64,000 nt of DNA from Vitrella brassicaformis (Eukaryota; Sar; Vitrellaceae). Position numbers and translations under genes: made by a program. Every line of letters starts with the position of its first letter. The first letter of the stretch is position 1. Under the pieces are notes generated by a model. It made no database searches, had not been told where the DNA came from, and saw only the letters and a list, made by a program, of their open reading frames with translations. Of this stretch, positions 32,877-45,777 are shown piece by piece. The DNA is taken from contig CDMY01000214.1 of assembly GCA_001179505.1 (NCBI GenBank), positions 55,541 to 119,540 of the forward strand, in the 5' to 3' direction.

Positions 32877-34467
32877 ATGTCCCTTGACAGGAGCCTGGAC
32901 CCCTCGCTGGCCCAGGGGGTGGCCGAGCAGCTCCACTTATCCTCCTTCCCCGACTCCCCCATCGCCCAGGCCACCCCCCTTCACGATGCCATCACACCCG
33001 ACGCACCACAGCTGGAGCTCCGCGACGCTGCTGGTGTTGGTATTGGTACTGGTGCTGGTGGGCGCTTCGAGCTGGTCGACCGGCCGCAGTACTTCGTCTT
33101 CCTGTTCGTCAACCCGACGTCGGGCGGCAGCAAGGCTGGCGAGATCACGCAGCTCGGGGTGGAGACCTTCCGCTTCCACGCGCCCTACGACATGATGGCT
33201 TACGTCTATGACATCACTTCGGGCGACCCGGGCAACAAGCCGGGGTTCAAGCGGCTCAAGACGGTGGTGGACGGCGTGCCGGCCGACCAGATCGTGCGTG
33301 TGGTGGTGGCTGGTGGCGATGGGACGGTCATGTGGTGTCTGTCTGAGCTGGAGGAGCACGGCATCGACGTCATGCGCGTGGCTATCGGGGTGGTGCCGTA
33401 TGGCACGGGCAACGACTTCGCGAGGGCGCTGGCGTGGTCGCGGATATCGAATTGCGCCCTGTTTGACGCGTCGTTTGCTCTGTTCAAGGCGCTGGTGCAC
33501 ACGTGGATCGAGTCGAGGGTGGTGCCCTATGACATTTGGGAGGTGGAGGTCTCCGTCCAGGACGACGGGTGAGGGTTAGTCAGTGAAGTGAGCCGGTCAC
33601 GCTGGGCATCATGTCACGCCGTCGTTATTCAGGTGCTTCAAAAAGATCGATTCCAAGACGCGTCAGAAGAAGACCCTCACGCAGCGGGACGACGCGAGCC
33701 GGCCCGTTGTCTCGCAGAAGTTCCCCATGGCCAACTACTTCTCCACCGGCATCGAGTCGCGCATCGGCCTGGGCTTCGACAGGCACCGCGCACGCTCCCC
33801 CTTCGCTAACAAGGTCGTCTACTTCACCGAGGGCCTCAAGAAGGCCTTCAAGAAGACACCCAGGATCACAGATGTCATCAGCAACCTCAGCGAGGTCAGT
33901 GGCGAGAGCGGCCCCTCACAGGAGTCCCCTCTGGCCCGAAGCGAGCCGGCGTCCACCAGCAGCGAGCGGTCGGTCTTCTCCCTCTCCACCAGCAGCGGCG
34001 GCCCCAAGCTCGTCGGCAAGCCCGCCTCCCTCATCGCCATCAACATCCCCTCATTCGCGGGGGGGCTCGACATCTGGCGGTCCTCCAAGGGCCGCCCCGG
34101 CCTGCGACAGGCCGCATTCAATCAGGACGAGATCCTCAAGTCCCCCCAGGCAGTCGGCGACGGCAAGATCGAGTGGATGACATTCGACAGCAGCGTGGCC
34201 ATCGGTGCGGAGAAGGTGATATCCGGCCACGGGCGGCGGGTGTACCAGGGCTCAGGGCCGTTCAAGCTGACGTTCAAGGACAGGCTGCCCGGGGGGGAGG
34301 GGCGGTTCTACATGCAGGTGGACGGGGAGTTCTTCCAGCTGTGCAAGCCCAAGGAGGCTCTCTTGCGGCACCACAAGACCATCCAGGTGCTGATGGCTGA
34401 CCAGAAGGTGCTGGCGCGGCGGATAAAGGAGGCCAAGCATGGCGTGCACCGGCGGACAGCTCCATAG
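32877..34467 (+). CDS. Diacylglycerol kinase
   Basis: Two exons, 32877-33568 and 33633-34467, join in phase (GG|G) for about 508 residues. The catalytic domain has VFLFVNPTSGGSKAG, the nucleotide-binding VVVAGGDGTVMWCLSELEEH and GVVPYGTGNDFARAL, all diagnostic of DAG kinases. The accessory domain follows with MANYFSTGIESRIGLGFDRH, LIAINIPSFAGGLDIW, FKLTFKDR and YMQVDGEFFQL. The enzyme phosphorylates diacylglycerol to phosphatidic acid with ATP, linking PLC signalling to phosphatidic-acid-dependent events such as secretion in apicomplexan relatives. No C1 domains, EF-hands or transmembrane segment are seen, so it is a compact form with a short N-terminal extension of about 60 residues. A Ser-rich insert (about 33895-34000) splits the accessory domain. 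Confidence 0.95.
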
Positions 34468-34986
34468 CTCTAGCTTAGTGAGGGAGCAGGGACGGGGTGG
34501 GGGGAGGGAGGGAGGGAGGGTTTGTTTTTTCGTGGGTGCGGTGCTTGTTTTCCGTCTTTTTGGGTCAGTGACGGACAGGGCAGGTGTGGAGTGAGTGACT
34601 GAGTGGCTGAGTGTGCATTTTTGCGTGACTGGCCGGCTGAGTGTAGTGGGTTGAGTGTACAGACACATACTTGCATCTGTGGTCGGCCAGTTAGCCAACA
34701 GAGAGAGAGAGGGAGAGAGCGCTTTGATGAAATGTCTGATCGTCTCTTCGATTGTCTGATCGCCGGCCTGGGCTGCCTGCGTTTCTCATGTCTGCGTGAC
34801 TCGTGTACCCTACTATCGTATCTCATGTCTATGTATGTATAGCCCGTTTTGCTGCCTTCACGATCTGATCTATCTTGCTGACTGACTTGACTCCCTTTGG
34901 TATGGACCCTCGTCCATTTGACTCGACTCAACCAAACGTCGACCGATACAGAACACGACAAATGGAACTCTCACGGCCACAAAACA
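34468..34986. other. Convergent intergenic region
   Basis: About 520 bases between converging genes, with short GGGA, GAGT and GAGA tracts. I see no gene. Confidence 0.5.
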
Positions 34987-36212
34987 TCAGCTATCCTCTT
35001 TCTGCCCGAATTTCCTCCTCAGCGCCGCCTGTTCGTCGGCCGAGAAGCCCCTCGACTCGAGATATTGTCGCACACCGCCGCACTCGTTGTTGACATACTC
35101 GAGGGCGGTCTTCATGGCCTCCGGCGTGGCCAGTGCCCAAGATTCCGGCATGCCCATGTCAGCCATCTCACTGCATCCATGACACACAACACAAACATAA
35201 CAAGAGGCTATGAATACGGTCTGTCCGGGGCTCATCTGGTGCTCACCTCTTCACGTTGTCGATGACCGGGCTGAGCCCCTTCTCTGACGCCGAGTAGTCG
35301 GCAAGGATGTCACTCTCCGACGCACCCATGATTGACAGCAGCAACATCGTGACAAGACCTGACGGCACACAGCAGTCATGTGTGTGTGCGACAAATGCAC
35401 GACGGATGTTCTCCCACTCACCTGTCCTGTCCTTGCCGAAGGAGCAGTGCATGAGGAATGGCGGCTCCTCCCGCAGCAGCACCCCAAGGGCCTCAACCAA
35501 CTTGTCACCAGCTGCATACGCCATGCACCAACCAAATCATCCATCCATCCATCCACCCATCCATATCCATCAGCCGCCATTGACTCTCACCATGCTGCAG
35601 GAAGAGCACATAGGTCTCCCCGAGCGAGAGCGACGCCAGCGCCCATCTGGTGGCGTAGAAGGCGCTCAGCGTGCTGCCCGTCAGCGAGTCATACAGCTTC
35701 AGGAAGGCGAGGGCCAGCTGTGTGGGGCAGCCGGCCATCCGGATCACCCGCCGTCGAAAGCCCTTAGACCTGCGCCAACCGACATCCATCCATCCATCGG
35801 TGAATTCGCTCACTGCCCCACTCACCCACCCTGCAATGTTGGCCTTGATGGCTTTGCGAGCAGACTTGTTATTGCCGTCACCGCCAGAGCCCCCCTTTGG
35901 CTTGAAGTTCTGCGGCACAAAGATGCCGTACACGCCCTCGGCCGCTATCCTGTCTTGATCCGATGAGGGATCCGAATGGCCACGGAGGTCCAGGATGGTG
36001 CGGATCTGCAGCTCGCCAACGAGCTTCTCGCACACTGCAGCCGTGCTGGACGCCAGGGGCCGCGCTGAGCGGTACACCACACCTGACAAGCGACACAGAT
36101 GCATTCATCCACTCACCAGAATGAGCAGATCTGTGCATTTTGTGTCACCTTCTGTCATGCAGGCGGAAGGGCACGCCAATGAAACGTCTCGGAGGTTGTG
36201 CAGTGACGCCAT
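34987..36212 (-). CDS. Tyrosine/dual-specificity phosphatase-like protein (Y_phosphatase3-like)
   Basis: Exon 1 (36149-36212) is MASLHNLRDVSLACPSACMT, joining G|GT to exon 2 from 36082 (GVVYRSARPLASST). The beginning matches the 'N.RD.........GVVYRSA.L' opening of the Y_phosphatase3 family. RTILDLRGHSDP follows. The signature loop is FLMHCSFGKDRTG (about 35430), a C(x)5R P-loop with the catalytic Cys and Arg, in the HCxxGKDRTG form typical of this family rather than HCxxGxxRS. Downstream, LVTMLLLSIMGASESDILAD continues the family's helix, and the C-terminus reads GGVRQYLESRGFSADEQAAL. Related bacterial enzymes act on phosphotyrosine and phosphoinositides; the substrate here is unknown. No signal peptide or membrane segment is visible. 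Confidence 0.85.
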
Positions 36213-36619
36213 TTTTTCTCTTTGCGCCACTGCGAGCTCACCGACGGATCGGCGATCCACTTGCTTTCGGCGTTCTCCCCTCTTTTGTCATTTCCGCCAT
36301 GAATGTGCAAGCCGCTCGACTCGCTATGTCGTTTGCTGTTGTCAGCTGCTGTTTGCAATGAGTTGTTTCTGCTGCGGGACCGATTGTTTGTTCGCTACTT
36401 TGTATGGCTTCCTGTGTCCGTCCGTTTGCATGCCACTATCAGTTGTGTGGATGTCCATAAATCACTTCAAGGCCATGGCCATTCTGTTTTGTGTGCAACA
36501 GATGTGCTGCCCACATTGGAAAAACACCACCCACCAGCCACCCACCCACCCACCAGCAACACCCACACCCGCCCACCCATCCATTCATCAGCAAGACCAA
36601 CAGACAAGTGGAGCAATCG

Positions 36620-36790
36620 CAAGGCAGCGAAAGCACACAGACAGACAGACAGACAGACAGAGAGACAGACGAGCGGACACACAGAGAGAGAGAGACAGCG
36701 AGCGAGCAAGATTCACCCTGGCTTATTGCTGATCGCTTGTTTGCCCATGTTGGTATGCACATAAACGACTGACTTGTCTGTTATCAGCAG
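36620..36790 (+). repeat. Intergenic direct repeat, copy a
   Basis: Order: GCAGCGAAAGCACACAGACA, GAGAGAGAGA, ATTGCTGATCGCTTGTTTGC, TATGCACATAAACGACTGAC, TTGTCTGTTATCAGCAG. The same order is seen at 37221-37480 with insertions. Confidence 0.55.
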
Positions 36791-37220
36791 CAACACATCT
36801 CAGCACTTTACAATCGGCACATCTCTTGCGATGCGCTTATCCCCAAAACCACCCATTCCCCCCCCTCCGCCGCACCCCTCCGCCGCACCCCTCCGCCCCC
36901 ACATGAGCTCTTCCCCCCGTCTGCACAAGCCGTGATTCGCATATCCACTTCCGCCTTAGATCAACACACCACACGTGCCACACACCGGACCGACGGGCAT
37001 ATGAATTGGCCCCTTTGCGGCGTGCGGGCGTAGACGTCATATCTGTACATCAACAAGCTCACATAGTTCTCACTGCGGCCAGAGATCGATACAAGCGGTG
37101 AGAGAGGTGGAGAAGGAGAAAGAGAAAGAAAAATCTATGGCAAGAATCTCAGCAAGTGACTTGAAGCTCACGCATTCACGTCCATATGCAGCGCAGCAGG
37201 CAGACGCCAATTAGTTGTAC

Positions 37221-37480
37221 GCAAGACAGCGAAAGCATACAGACAGCAACAGAGAGAGCGAGAGAGAGGCAAGACATTTCCCTGGATTCTGATTGTTCAT
37301 TCGCTGTTCCCCTTCCCCTGCACACACTGATTGTTCGTTCGTTGTGTCGGTATGCAACCCCAGCACCCGACCCAGCTACACGCAAGAGACAAGAGAAAGA
37401 ACAGTAGAGGTTTGATTGTTTCTTCGTCATGTCGGCGTGCACATCAACGAACGACTGACTGACTTGTCTGCTCCCAGCAG
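37221..37480 (+). repeat. Intergenic direct repeat, copy b
   Basis: Order: GACAGCGAAAGCATACAGAC, GAGAGAGGCAAGACATTTCC, GATTGTTTCTTCG, GTGCACATCAACGAACGACT, TTGTCTGCTCCCAGCAG. Diverged from copy a and longer. Confidence 0.5.
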
Positions 37481-37803
37481 TATCACCCTAGGTACGCAAG
37501 GCACGGCGAAAGATGAGGAATGATCGGGCTATGTGCATATGCGGCCCTCTGTTGTCACATAAACCGACCATGCAGCAAGTGAAACACGTCCACACATGCA
37601 CCAGTACCAGCGTCAGACAGTGATACACAGACACGGAGAGCACACGGGCAGACGGCAAGAGTGAGAAAGATATGGAGAAAGAAAAACAATCTCACCTCTT
37701 GTTCGCAGCCCCAAAAGGAACCCATACACACCCCCAGCACTCACTCGCTCACCACAGGCCTTGTTGATTCATTCATGCCGTGAACACACACACACACACA
37801 ACA

Positions 37804-37838
<35 letters not shown>

Positions 37839-37903
37839 TATAAAAGAGAGCCACGCATCACAACCCCCCCTCCCCCCAGCCCTCCCTCACATCTGTCAAC
37901 CCA

Positions 37904-40421
37904 TCACTTGTCGGTCCCGTCTCCCGATTTGCCCTGCTGCTCCTGCCCGTCATCACCTGCAGCCACGGCGCTCTGCTTGCCACCTGTGGACTTGCGGCCC
38001 CCTCGTCCCACAGCATCAGAGAAATCGCAAGCCGGAAGATCATCTCGGTCGCTGCATTGCATCTCGGGATAGCCAAGGGCCCCCGGGCAGACAGGGAGGA
38101 GAGAACCACCCGCGGCGCTAGCCTCGTTGGTGCAGCACAGCGCGCAGGGTTGTCTGGAATCCATCGGGGGTGGCTCAATGATCTGCTGCACTCCCACACC
38201 AAAAGTGTTAATGCCACTTCTGCACATCGATCCAAGGCAGGGCAGATTCTCCGCCTTGCCGCAGCAGAATTCTGGGCACTCGGGCAAGGAGCCTGTTGGT
38301 GTTGTCGTCTTTTCGTCATTGCTGCAGCAGGACGGGAAGTCGCCGAGAGCAGGATCATCGCTGCATGACCCATCGTTGACGTTCCCCGGGCACACGGGCA
38401 GTCGATTCGCCGGGTCCGATTCGGCGGTCTCTCGGTTGGTGCAGCACGACGGGCAAAAAAATATTAGAAGAAGAGGCACCCGAGCCCCCTCCGAATTGCT
38501 TCGGCTGGACAAGCAACCCAGCAAATCCGGGTTCAGCAACAGGAACGGGAAGACAAAAGGGTCCGGGGCATGGATCTTGGCCTGGTCAACCGCAGCAGAA
38601 GTCGGGCTCGTCACACACCACTCTGACCGGGCACTCCTTGGTGCTCGTCCTCTCAGTGCCGTCAAACTCGTCCTCGACGGTAACCGTGGCCTTCACCTTA
38701 GCCGTGCCAACCGTGCCAGAATCGACGTCTTCACCTGCAAGATGCACACATCCTAGACAAACCCCATTCATTCTGTGTGTTCAATGAGCTGACTGCATTG
38801 CTTGGCTCTGATGACATTTCCAGTGCGCTTCACTTTGATGCCCGGGTCTGCTACAATGGACTGGAATACACACGGACACAGGGACAGACAGCCACGATGC
38901 AGAGACGCAAAGGGGACGCATGTGATGCGTGAGTCGACCTTGACTTCGAAATTGACAGTAGTAAGCTCTCGAAGTGCGTTCACGTCATCTTCGTCCTCTG
39001 AACGCAACCCTCTGTACGTCGCCCGGAAGAGACTCTCGACCTCTGATGTCAAGAGCCTAATCTTGTTGGGTCCGCCACCTGTGGCGAAGAGTGCTGGAGG
39101 CACGAACTCGTTAAAGCATCTGCAGGCAGTGACAGCAGGGACACGTGTACGCAGCTTGCCTGCCTGCCTGCCTGCCTGCCTGCGTCTGTGAGTGCGTCTG
39201 TGCGTGCGCGCGTGTGTGCTCACTCGAGTTCTGGATCCTGTTTGAAGCACTGGATCTTGATGGGGCATGTGGTTGGCCTGCTTTTCACCCCGTCGTTCCT
39301 CTTGACCACAATCGTGATGGGCACACGGATCCGCCGCGCACCAATGAGCTCATCGACGCCATCATCACTGAGGATACGCGGAGTAATGCAATTGTCTAAT
39401 CCTGTTGTTGTGTTGCAGCCAGACAGAAGACAGGCAGGCCAATTGATTTGTGTGTCTGTGTGTCCATCCATCCATCCATCCATCCATCCACGAAAACGTA
39501 CGTTCGCATGCGATTTGCAGCTCGAAGCCATCTCCTGATATGTCGGTTGATATTTTGATGCCCTCAGCGTTGTTGCCTCGATCGGTCACCAAGAAGCGGA
39601 AATCCTCGGGGATGCCGACGTTGACGATCCTGAATTTGTCTGCATCGACGTGATGAGATCAGAGCTGGGCACAAAGCCCTGCAGGACAAACAGCGGGTAC
39701 ACGAGTGAGAAGGTGCGAAGGTCGTGAAGGTACCACTTCAGCAAATGCGGCGAGGAGGGGTGGTGGGTCCTTACACCTGACAGTTGACAGACAGACAACA
39801 CAGGCACTCAGCGATGATTTCGCTCTCATCTCTGTCTGTCTGTCTGCCTGCCTGCTGGCCTGCTTACGTGATGATGTCAGGCCTATCCTCACAGACGCCT
39901 TCATCCTCGTCTAAGACTTCACCTCTATCCCCACTTTCGTCTCCTCCCTTGTTACAGAAACCCGAGCAGCAGTTGGCACCATCCGTACACTTTCCGTCAG
40001 CTTCCACACACGCAGCACACTTGCCCATGTCCTTCGACTCGTCTCCGGTCTCATCTGCCTCGCTATCCTCGTCAAAATGACATATTTTGACGCAGCACTC
40101 GTCATCGGTACTGCAGGGCCTGCCGCACTCCTTGCAGTTGCGGCGGCCGAGAGCGCCGTTGTGCTCTGCCGTTGCCGTGTCATTCAGCGGAGGCTGCTGC
40201 TTGGATGCCTGCTGCTTGGTGGCGGCGGCTTGCTTCACTTTTGGCCTTCGTGTGTCGTCCTGGAGCGAACGGGTGAGGGCCGCATGGGGGGAGCCCGCAC
40301 GCAGCAGCGCTAAGAGAGAGACAGAGAGGGACGCACACACAGTGACCACAGCGGTCTCACTGTGTGAGAGCTCACCAGGCGAGATGATGAGCAGCAGGAC
40401 CGGGAAAACTGACTCACGCAT
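37904..40421 (-). CDS. Secreted or surface cysteine-rich protein, function unknown
   Basis: The ATG at 40421 opens a signal peptide, MRESVFPVLLLIISP, completed across an intron (SP|ALLRAGSPHA). The N-terminal Cys module reads CKECGRPCSTDDECCVKIC and CTDGANCCSGFCN, with CC pairs like knottin/dickkopf-type disulfide folds. The middle has beta-rich exons (FRFLVTDRGNNAEGIKISTD, GARRIRVPITIVVKRND, NFEVKVDSRITCV, VKATVTVEDEFDGTER). The C-terminal part is a second Cys-rich region (RLPVCPGNVNDGSCSDD, FPSCCSND, CPEFCCGKAENLPCLG, QPCALCCTNEAS) with a roughly repeated CPG...CS...CC pattern, ending in a Gly/Lys/Asp-rich tail. Disulfide-rich, extracellular and multi-domain are inferences from composition. 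I do not recognise the family. Some middle exon joins (39600-39800) are uncertain. Confidence 0.62.
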
Positions 40422-40686
40422 TGTGCGTTGCTTCGGGGAAGGCCGCGAGGGGGAGGGGGAGGGGGAGAAAAAGAAGGAAGCCAAAAAGCACACAAGGGCC
40501 CTGCCGTATAATTCTGCAGCCGTTAGCCGTTTGAAGCGCTAGCTGTGCGTAGATCAACAAAAGTTGTCTGTCCTTGAGATCCGTCGTCAATTTGCATACG
40601 ACACAAAAACCATTCACACACGAGGACTGGGCAAATTCATGTTTCCATCCATGTATCCATGTGTCCACGTAGATGTGTCTGTCTGT

Positions 40687-43600
40687 CTATTTGTTCCTGG
40701 TGAGAGTCCTCTGCTTCTCGGCAGCCACAACCACCTTCTCGCCAGTCGCCAGCCCCTGCACACAGACACGCGCACAACACGTCAACGTGGGCTCGTCCGT
40801 CTGTCTGCCTGGGTGGCTGTCGTACCTTTCTCTTTCGTATGGTGGTGACAATTCGCCTGGCCGTGTTGGGGGGCGGACCCTGCTCGCCGAACTCCTCCAA
40901 CTCCTACACACACACACACACACACACACACATATCCCCGCACACAATCGATGGACGCCATCCACACACACATGGTATGCATACCTCTTCGGTCATGGAC
41001 GCCTCCGGGAATGGGTCCTCGTCGAGCACCTCCCAGTGCGAGAACTGCAGGTGCAGCGACACGTCGCCGCTCGCCCTGGATCGCAGATCCTGCGCCACGC
41101 CAAACGCCTCCGTCACGGGGATCAACGCCTGCACTCAGCCAGCCAGAGGCACACACATTGTGTCTTCGCGTGTGTGGATGGGGGGCGGGTGGATGCTTAG
41201 TTGGCTTACCTCAACGACAAAAGTGGATGTGCCCTCTCTGAGGTTTTCTGCCACCACCCTGGCCCGTCTTTTGGCCAGCACACCGTATGCCTTGCCCAAC
41301 ACATCCTGCTCGCACTGCATCTCTGATACACACACGTGATAGAGGCATGATGGCAGGCAGGCAGGCGTTGATATCTTTCCCTTACCGAGCCTCAGTGCCG
41401 CCTCGCAGATGCGTGTGCGTCCTCTTTGCAGCAGGCTCTCCCTGCAGCCCTCCTTTGTCGCCGACATGACCTGACACACAGCCCCACGACACACACCCAC
41501 TTGCACGTACCCATCGATGCATGTGCCGTTTCCATCACTCACCTGCCCAGAGAACGGCCCATAAGGGTCAGATGCGATCGGTCCCGACGCCTCGGTCGAG
41601 GACTCACCATCCCCACCGCCACCATGCTGCCCTCCCTGCTGCTGCTGGTCATCTGACACCTGCTTCTCCACCTCTTTCAGCCGGACGTCCTGCACCACAA
41701 AGCCCACGCCCCTCACGGCCTCCTCGCATATCGGCCCCGCATAGCTCGCCAGCTCGAAACCAGACACAACGGACGGCAGGATGGTGGACAGATCGGCGTC
41801 TCTCTCTGCTGGCTGCTGTGTGTCCGCTCTTCCGTAGGAATGCCGCAGAGACCAGGCTGCCGTGTTGGTGCCGAGGAGGAGGTTTCTGCTGCCGCGGTTG
41901 ACGCAGATGCCCCACAGGCGGCCTTTGGGAGGCTCCTTTATCCCTGTCTGGGTCCACGTGTGGTGTATCTCTTGGCCGATGGTGTCAAGACACCTGTTGA
42001 GGTCATCCGCGTCACTGCTCGTTGGCGGTGGTGATGATGTTGATGTGTCGGCAGCAGGGAGGAATCGGAGGGCGGGACGGCGGCCGTGGATCACCGCCTG
42101 AGAAAGAGAGAGAAAGAGGGAATGCTGCGTCAAGGGCGACACAACTGTGTGCGCGTGGGTAGGGTGCTTACGGAAATGTCTCCTTCGTTGTCGTCAAGCC
42201 ACTTGACCACTGCACAATCACAGCCCCCACCCCGAAACACAATGATTGCACTTCATGTGGGGGGCATGTACTGTGCCCACCTTCAGGCGGCAGTGGTTCG
42301 GCGCGCAGGGTGATGACCGCCCGCCTGTTGGCCGTCTCCACACGCACAGACCCTATAGCGACACGACACACACAACACCACACCCGTTCACCCACACCCA
42401 CGCACAAACCCCCGCCAGCTCACCTTTGCCGATCTCTACAGCAGCAGCAGCAGGAGGGGCCTTCTTGCCCTCGCCATCCTCCTCTCCCTTGTCCTTGTCT
42501 TTTTCCTTCTCTTTCTCCTTGTCTCGGTCCGTTGCCCACGGTGGGAAGTTGACACTCTTGGCCAGCGCCTCGCTGAGGGATGTGTCGCCCTGCTGTGTGG
42601 GCGGCACTGACGTGATGGACTCGCGGATGGCCACAAGCGGGGGGGAAACTGCCACACACAAAGGGGAGGTGGGAGAGGGCGTGTGTGTGGGATAGGTTTG
42701 TGTATACCGTTGAGGGGCACTCGAGCGTACAGGTTGCTGAGGTCGTTGATGCACCGCTCCAAATGGACCTCCCCGCAGCAGCCGATGACGTACTCGCCAG
42801 TGTCCAGGACACTCAGCTGCATATTCACAACCCACCATCACATGTTTGTTGGGTGATGTCACGCTTATGCGCACCTCTACAGATGGGTCGGCTCTCTGCA
42901 GCAGCCGCAAGCCCCTCGCCACGGCATCGAAGTCCTGCAGATGCTTCGGCTCGACGCTCACACGCACTATTGCCGCATTGCTCTGCACGCGCACACACAC
43001 ATCCATCCATCCATCCGTGTGTATGTGAAAAGGTGTGTGTGTTTGCCTGCCTTGCTGTAAGGGTTGTCGAATGGGGGGCAGTCGTCTGTGGTGCTGAGGG
43101 TGATGCACCGGTCGACTGACGTGAGGGAGAGGGTCCACTCGTGCTCATGATTGTCTCCGTCTGGTGCTGTTGACGCGTCAGCCAAAGAAAGGGCACAGAT
43201 GCTGCCCGCAGGCACCTGCAAGGGATGGATGCACACAGGAATGCATTTGTGTTAATACCTTTGTGTGGTCGGTGTGACCTCGTTGATTTCAGAAAGGTAG
43301 CGGCCCATGAGCAGATACAGACCCAGCACCTACACATGTCCCCACATCCATCCATCCATCTATTCATAGTGAGATCCATCCATTCATCCATGAGGTGTGC
43401 AGGCCACATGCGTACCCTGACGATCCTGGTCCTCTGCTGGTCGGTGTCCGCACCATCCACAGCACCATCATTCACACCACCACACACACGAAGATCCATG
43501 CCTTTCCTGCACACACCCATACACACACATACGGATGGATGTGCTGACGTGTGTGTATGTGTGTGTGTGAGGTCATAACACGGACCTGAGCGTCCCGGCG

Positions 43601-45777
43601 AACACCCTGGCGAACCCCACAAAGTCCCCCACCTTCTCTATGCCCATCAGCTTGTCGCCCGTCAGCGTCAGCTGATCCAAATCAGCACCTATACACACAC
43701 TCACACAGCCACAACTATACACACACGTGTCCATATGCACACCTGCAGCACTCACCGAGGAATTTGGCCACATAGGCGACGCACTCGCCTTGCGCCGAGC
43801 TGCTCATGAGTGTCTGTGCGAGACCACCATGGCTATCGTGCCGCAGTGAGGGGCAGAGGTAGGCCATCCGCAGGGAGGCCGCCTGGGTGGGGGAGGGCAG
43901 CAACGCCGAGACGAGAGAGAGGATGCCTTGGGAGAGGGGCAGCCACGCCGAAATGATCGCCTGCATACAAAAGACAAGAGAGGAAAAGAATGCAGCAGAA
44001 TGACTGACAGACAGAGAGGGTGGTAGGAGGGGGGGTACCTGTGCAGCGTCAGGGCCTTGCTTAAGAGCGTCCGTTTTGACGGTGTCGGTGAGTTTGAGTG
44101 AGGTGACCATTTTCTGCACCGCCGAGGGGTCGAAGTGGTCCACTGTCACCTCATACACCTAAACACACCACACGCATTTCCATTGAACGCACGTGCCTCT
44201 CCGCACACAGACGTACCTTCCAAAGCGACTCTAGGATGAACTGCACGCACATCGGCCGCAGTTTGCCCTACACCAACACACACACGCCACACGAGTGATC
44301 ACCAAAACACACAAACATTCCCCCCTCCCGCCCTACCCACTCACCTGTGCGCGTTTGAGCACTTGTTTGGTCTTGGGATTGAAGAAATAGTCCCCCCACA
44401 ATGCCCGCTGCAGCTTGGGGACAGCAGTGGGCTTCACCCCCAGCTTCGGCGCCAGCTGTCTGGCGAAGGTGGCTATGTCGAAGCACCAGCCGTGCAGTGC
44501 GGATGCGAAGACGACGTTGCCGCGGACGGGGGAGAACTCGATGGACTCCTCTAAATCGTCGTCAAACACCAAATCCTGAGAGGAATATGGAAGATACACT
44601 CAGGGTGTAATGCATTTTGGGTGTGCTGTGTACCAGGCCGGCCGAGTCGGCTTCGCTGCTGCTGCCGTCTGACGTGACGCTGGCTGTGTCATCTGCTGCT
44701 GATGCTGTGGCTGTGCTGCCTTTGGTACGCTGGGCGGCCGCGGCCATGACCTCCTCTGTCAAAAGCTGCTGCTGAAGGGCGTTCACCTTCACACGAACAC
44801 AGAGAGGGGTAGGGATGGGGCCCTGTGTGTGCTATGAGCGCACTTGTACCTGTTCGATGATTTTGCACAGGTGTGTATATGCCTCTGAGGGCGACAGACG
44901 GAGATCCAATATCAGACGGTCCATCCTATGACGTGTGACACAGAGGGGCGAAGGGATGGACATCTGTACACATAACTTCGTATCCTGAGTGCCCACTTGT
45001 TGATGACGAGAGTCGTCTTGACGCGCTCCTTCCTGCACACACAGACACACACACAGTCAGCCGATCCATCTGTAGTCATGCTCTCAGGTTGTCGCCTCAC
45101 CATGCCTGTCGGATGACAGCTCGTGTCTGCGGCCCTACCTGACACAAACACGCAGACAAACAGCCTGTCCCGCCAGCTGCATCCACTCTCGCTGTGTGTG
45201 TTTGTGTCCTTGTGAGTCACCCCTTCGACAGCGTCCACCAGCACCAGTGCCCCATCACACAGCCGCACAGCCGTCGACACCTCAGAAGAAAAATCCACGT
45301 GGCCCGGCGAGTCGATCAGGTTGATCAGATACGGCACGCCACTTGAGGGATGCTGTTCACGACAGACAAGAACACAGAGGGCAAGATGCCTTCGCCCTCC
45401 GTATGTGTGTGTGCGTGTGTGTGTGTCTGTGCATGGTGTGTGGCTGACTGACTGACTGACCTTCCAGTAGAGTGAGATGTTTGACGACTTCATGGTGATG
45501 AATCGCCGTTGCTCGTCCTCCCTGCTGTCGAGGTAGCGCACCTTGCCCGCACTTCTGGCGCTGATCAACCCATTCGACGATATCAGAGAGTCTGACAGCG
45601 TCGTCTTGCCTGCAGGCAGACAGTCAGAGATGGATGTGCTTGTCTGTGCGTGTCTGTGCGTGTCTGTGCGTGTGTGTGTGTGTTTGTGTTACCGTGGTCG
45701 ACGTGCGCGAGTATGCATATGTTGCGTACGTTGGCGACGTTCTGCTGCAGCTGACCCAGCAGCTCTACCGACGCCAT
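40687..45777 (-). CDS. EFL1: Elongation factor-like GTPase 1, cytosolic 60S ribosome maturation factor
   Basis: The ATG at 45777 starts [20 protein letters not shown]. The P-loop [14 protein letters not shown] is split by an intron after the Gly. The switch region has [20 protein letters not shown], the EFL1 signature that differs from EF2. G3 is DSPGHVDF; G4 is LVINKMDRL followed by [19 protein letters not shown]. Later exons follow the EF2-like domain order: [36 protein letters not shown] (domain III), [20 protein letters not shown] (domain IV), [20 protein letters not shown] (domain V) and a C-terminus [21 protein letters not shown]1/Ria1 works with SBDS to release eIF6/Tif6 from pre-60S subunits. 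There is a long Ser/Ala insert ([20 protein letters not shown]) in the G-domain region, where EFL1 proteins usually carry an insertion. At least 18 exons. Very secure. Confidence 0.93.

Larger units (their letters stand above)
36213..37903. other. Intergenic region with two related repeat blocks
   Basis: About 1.7 kb with no credible gene. It contains a diverged direct repeat (36620-36790 and 37221-37480), a C-rich stretch near 36858-36920 (CCGCCGCACCCCTCCGCCG), and CA and GA tracts near 37785-37840 just beyond the 3' end of the Cys-rich gene. Confidence 0.5.
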
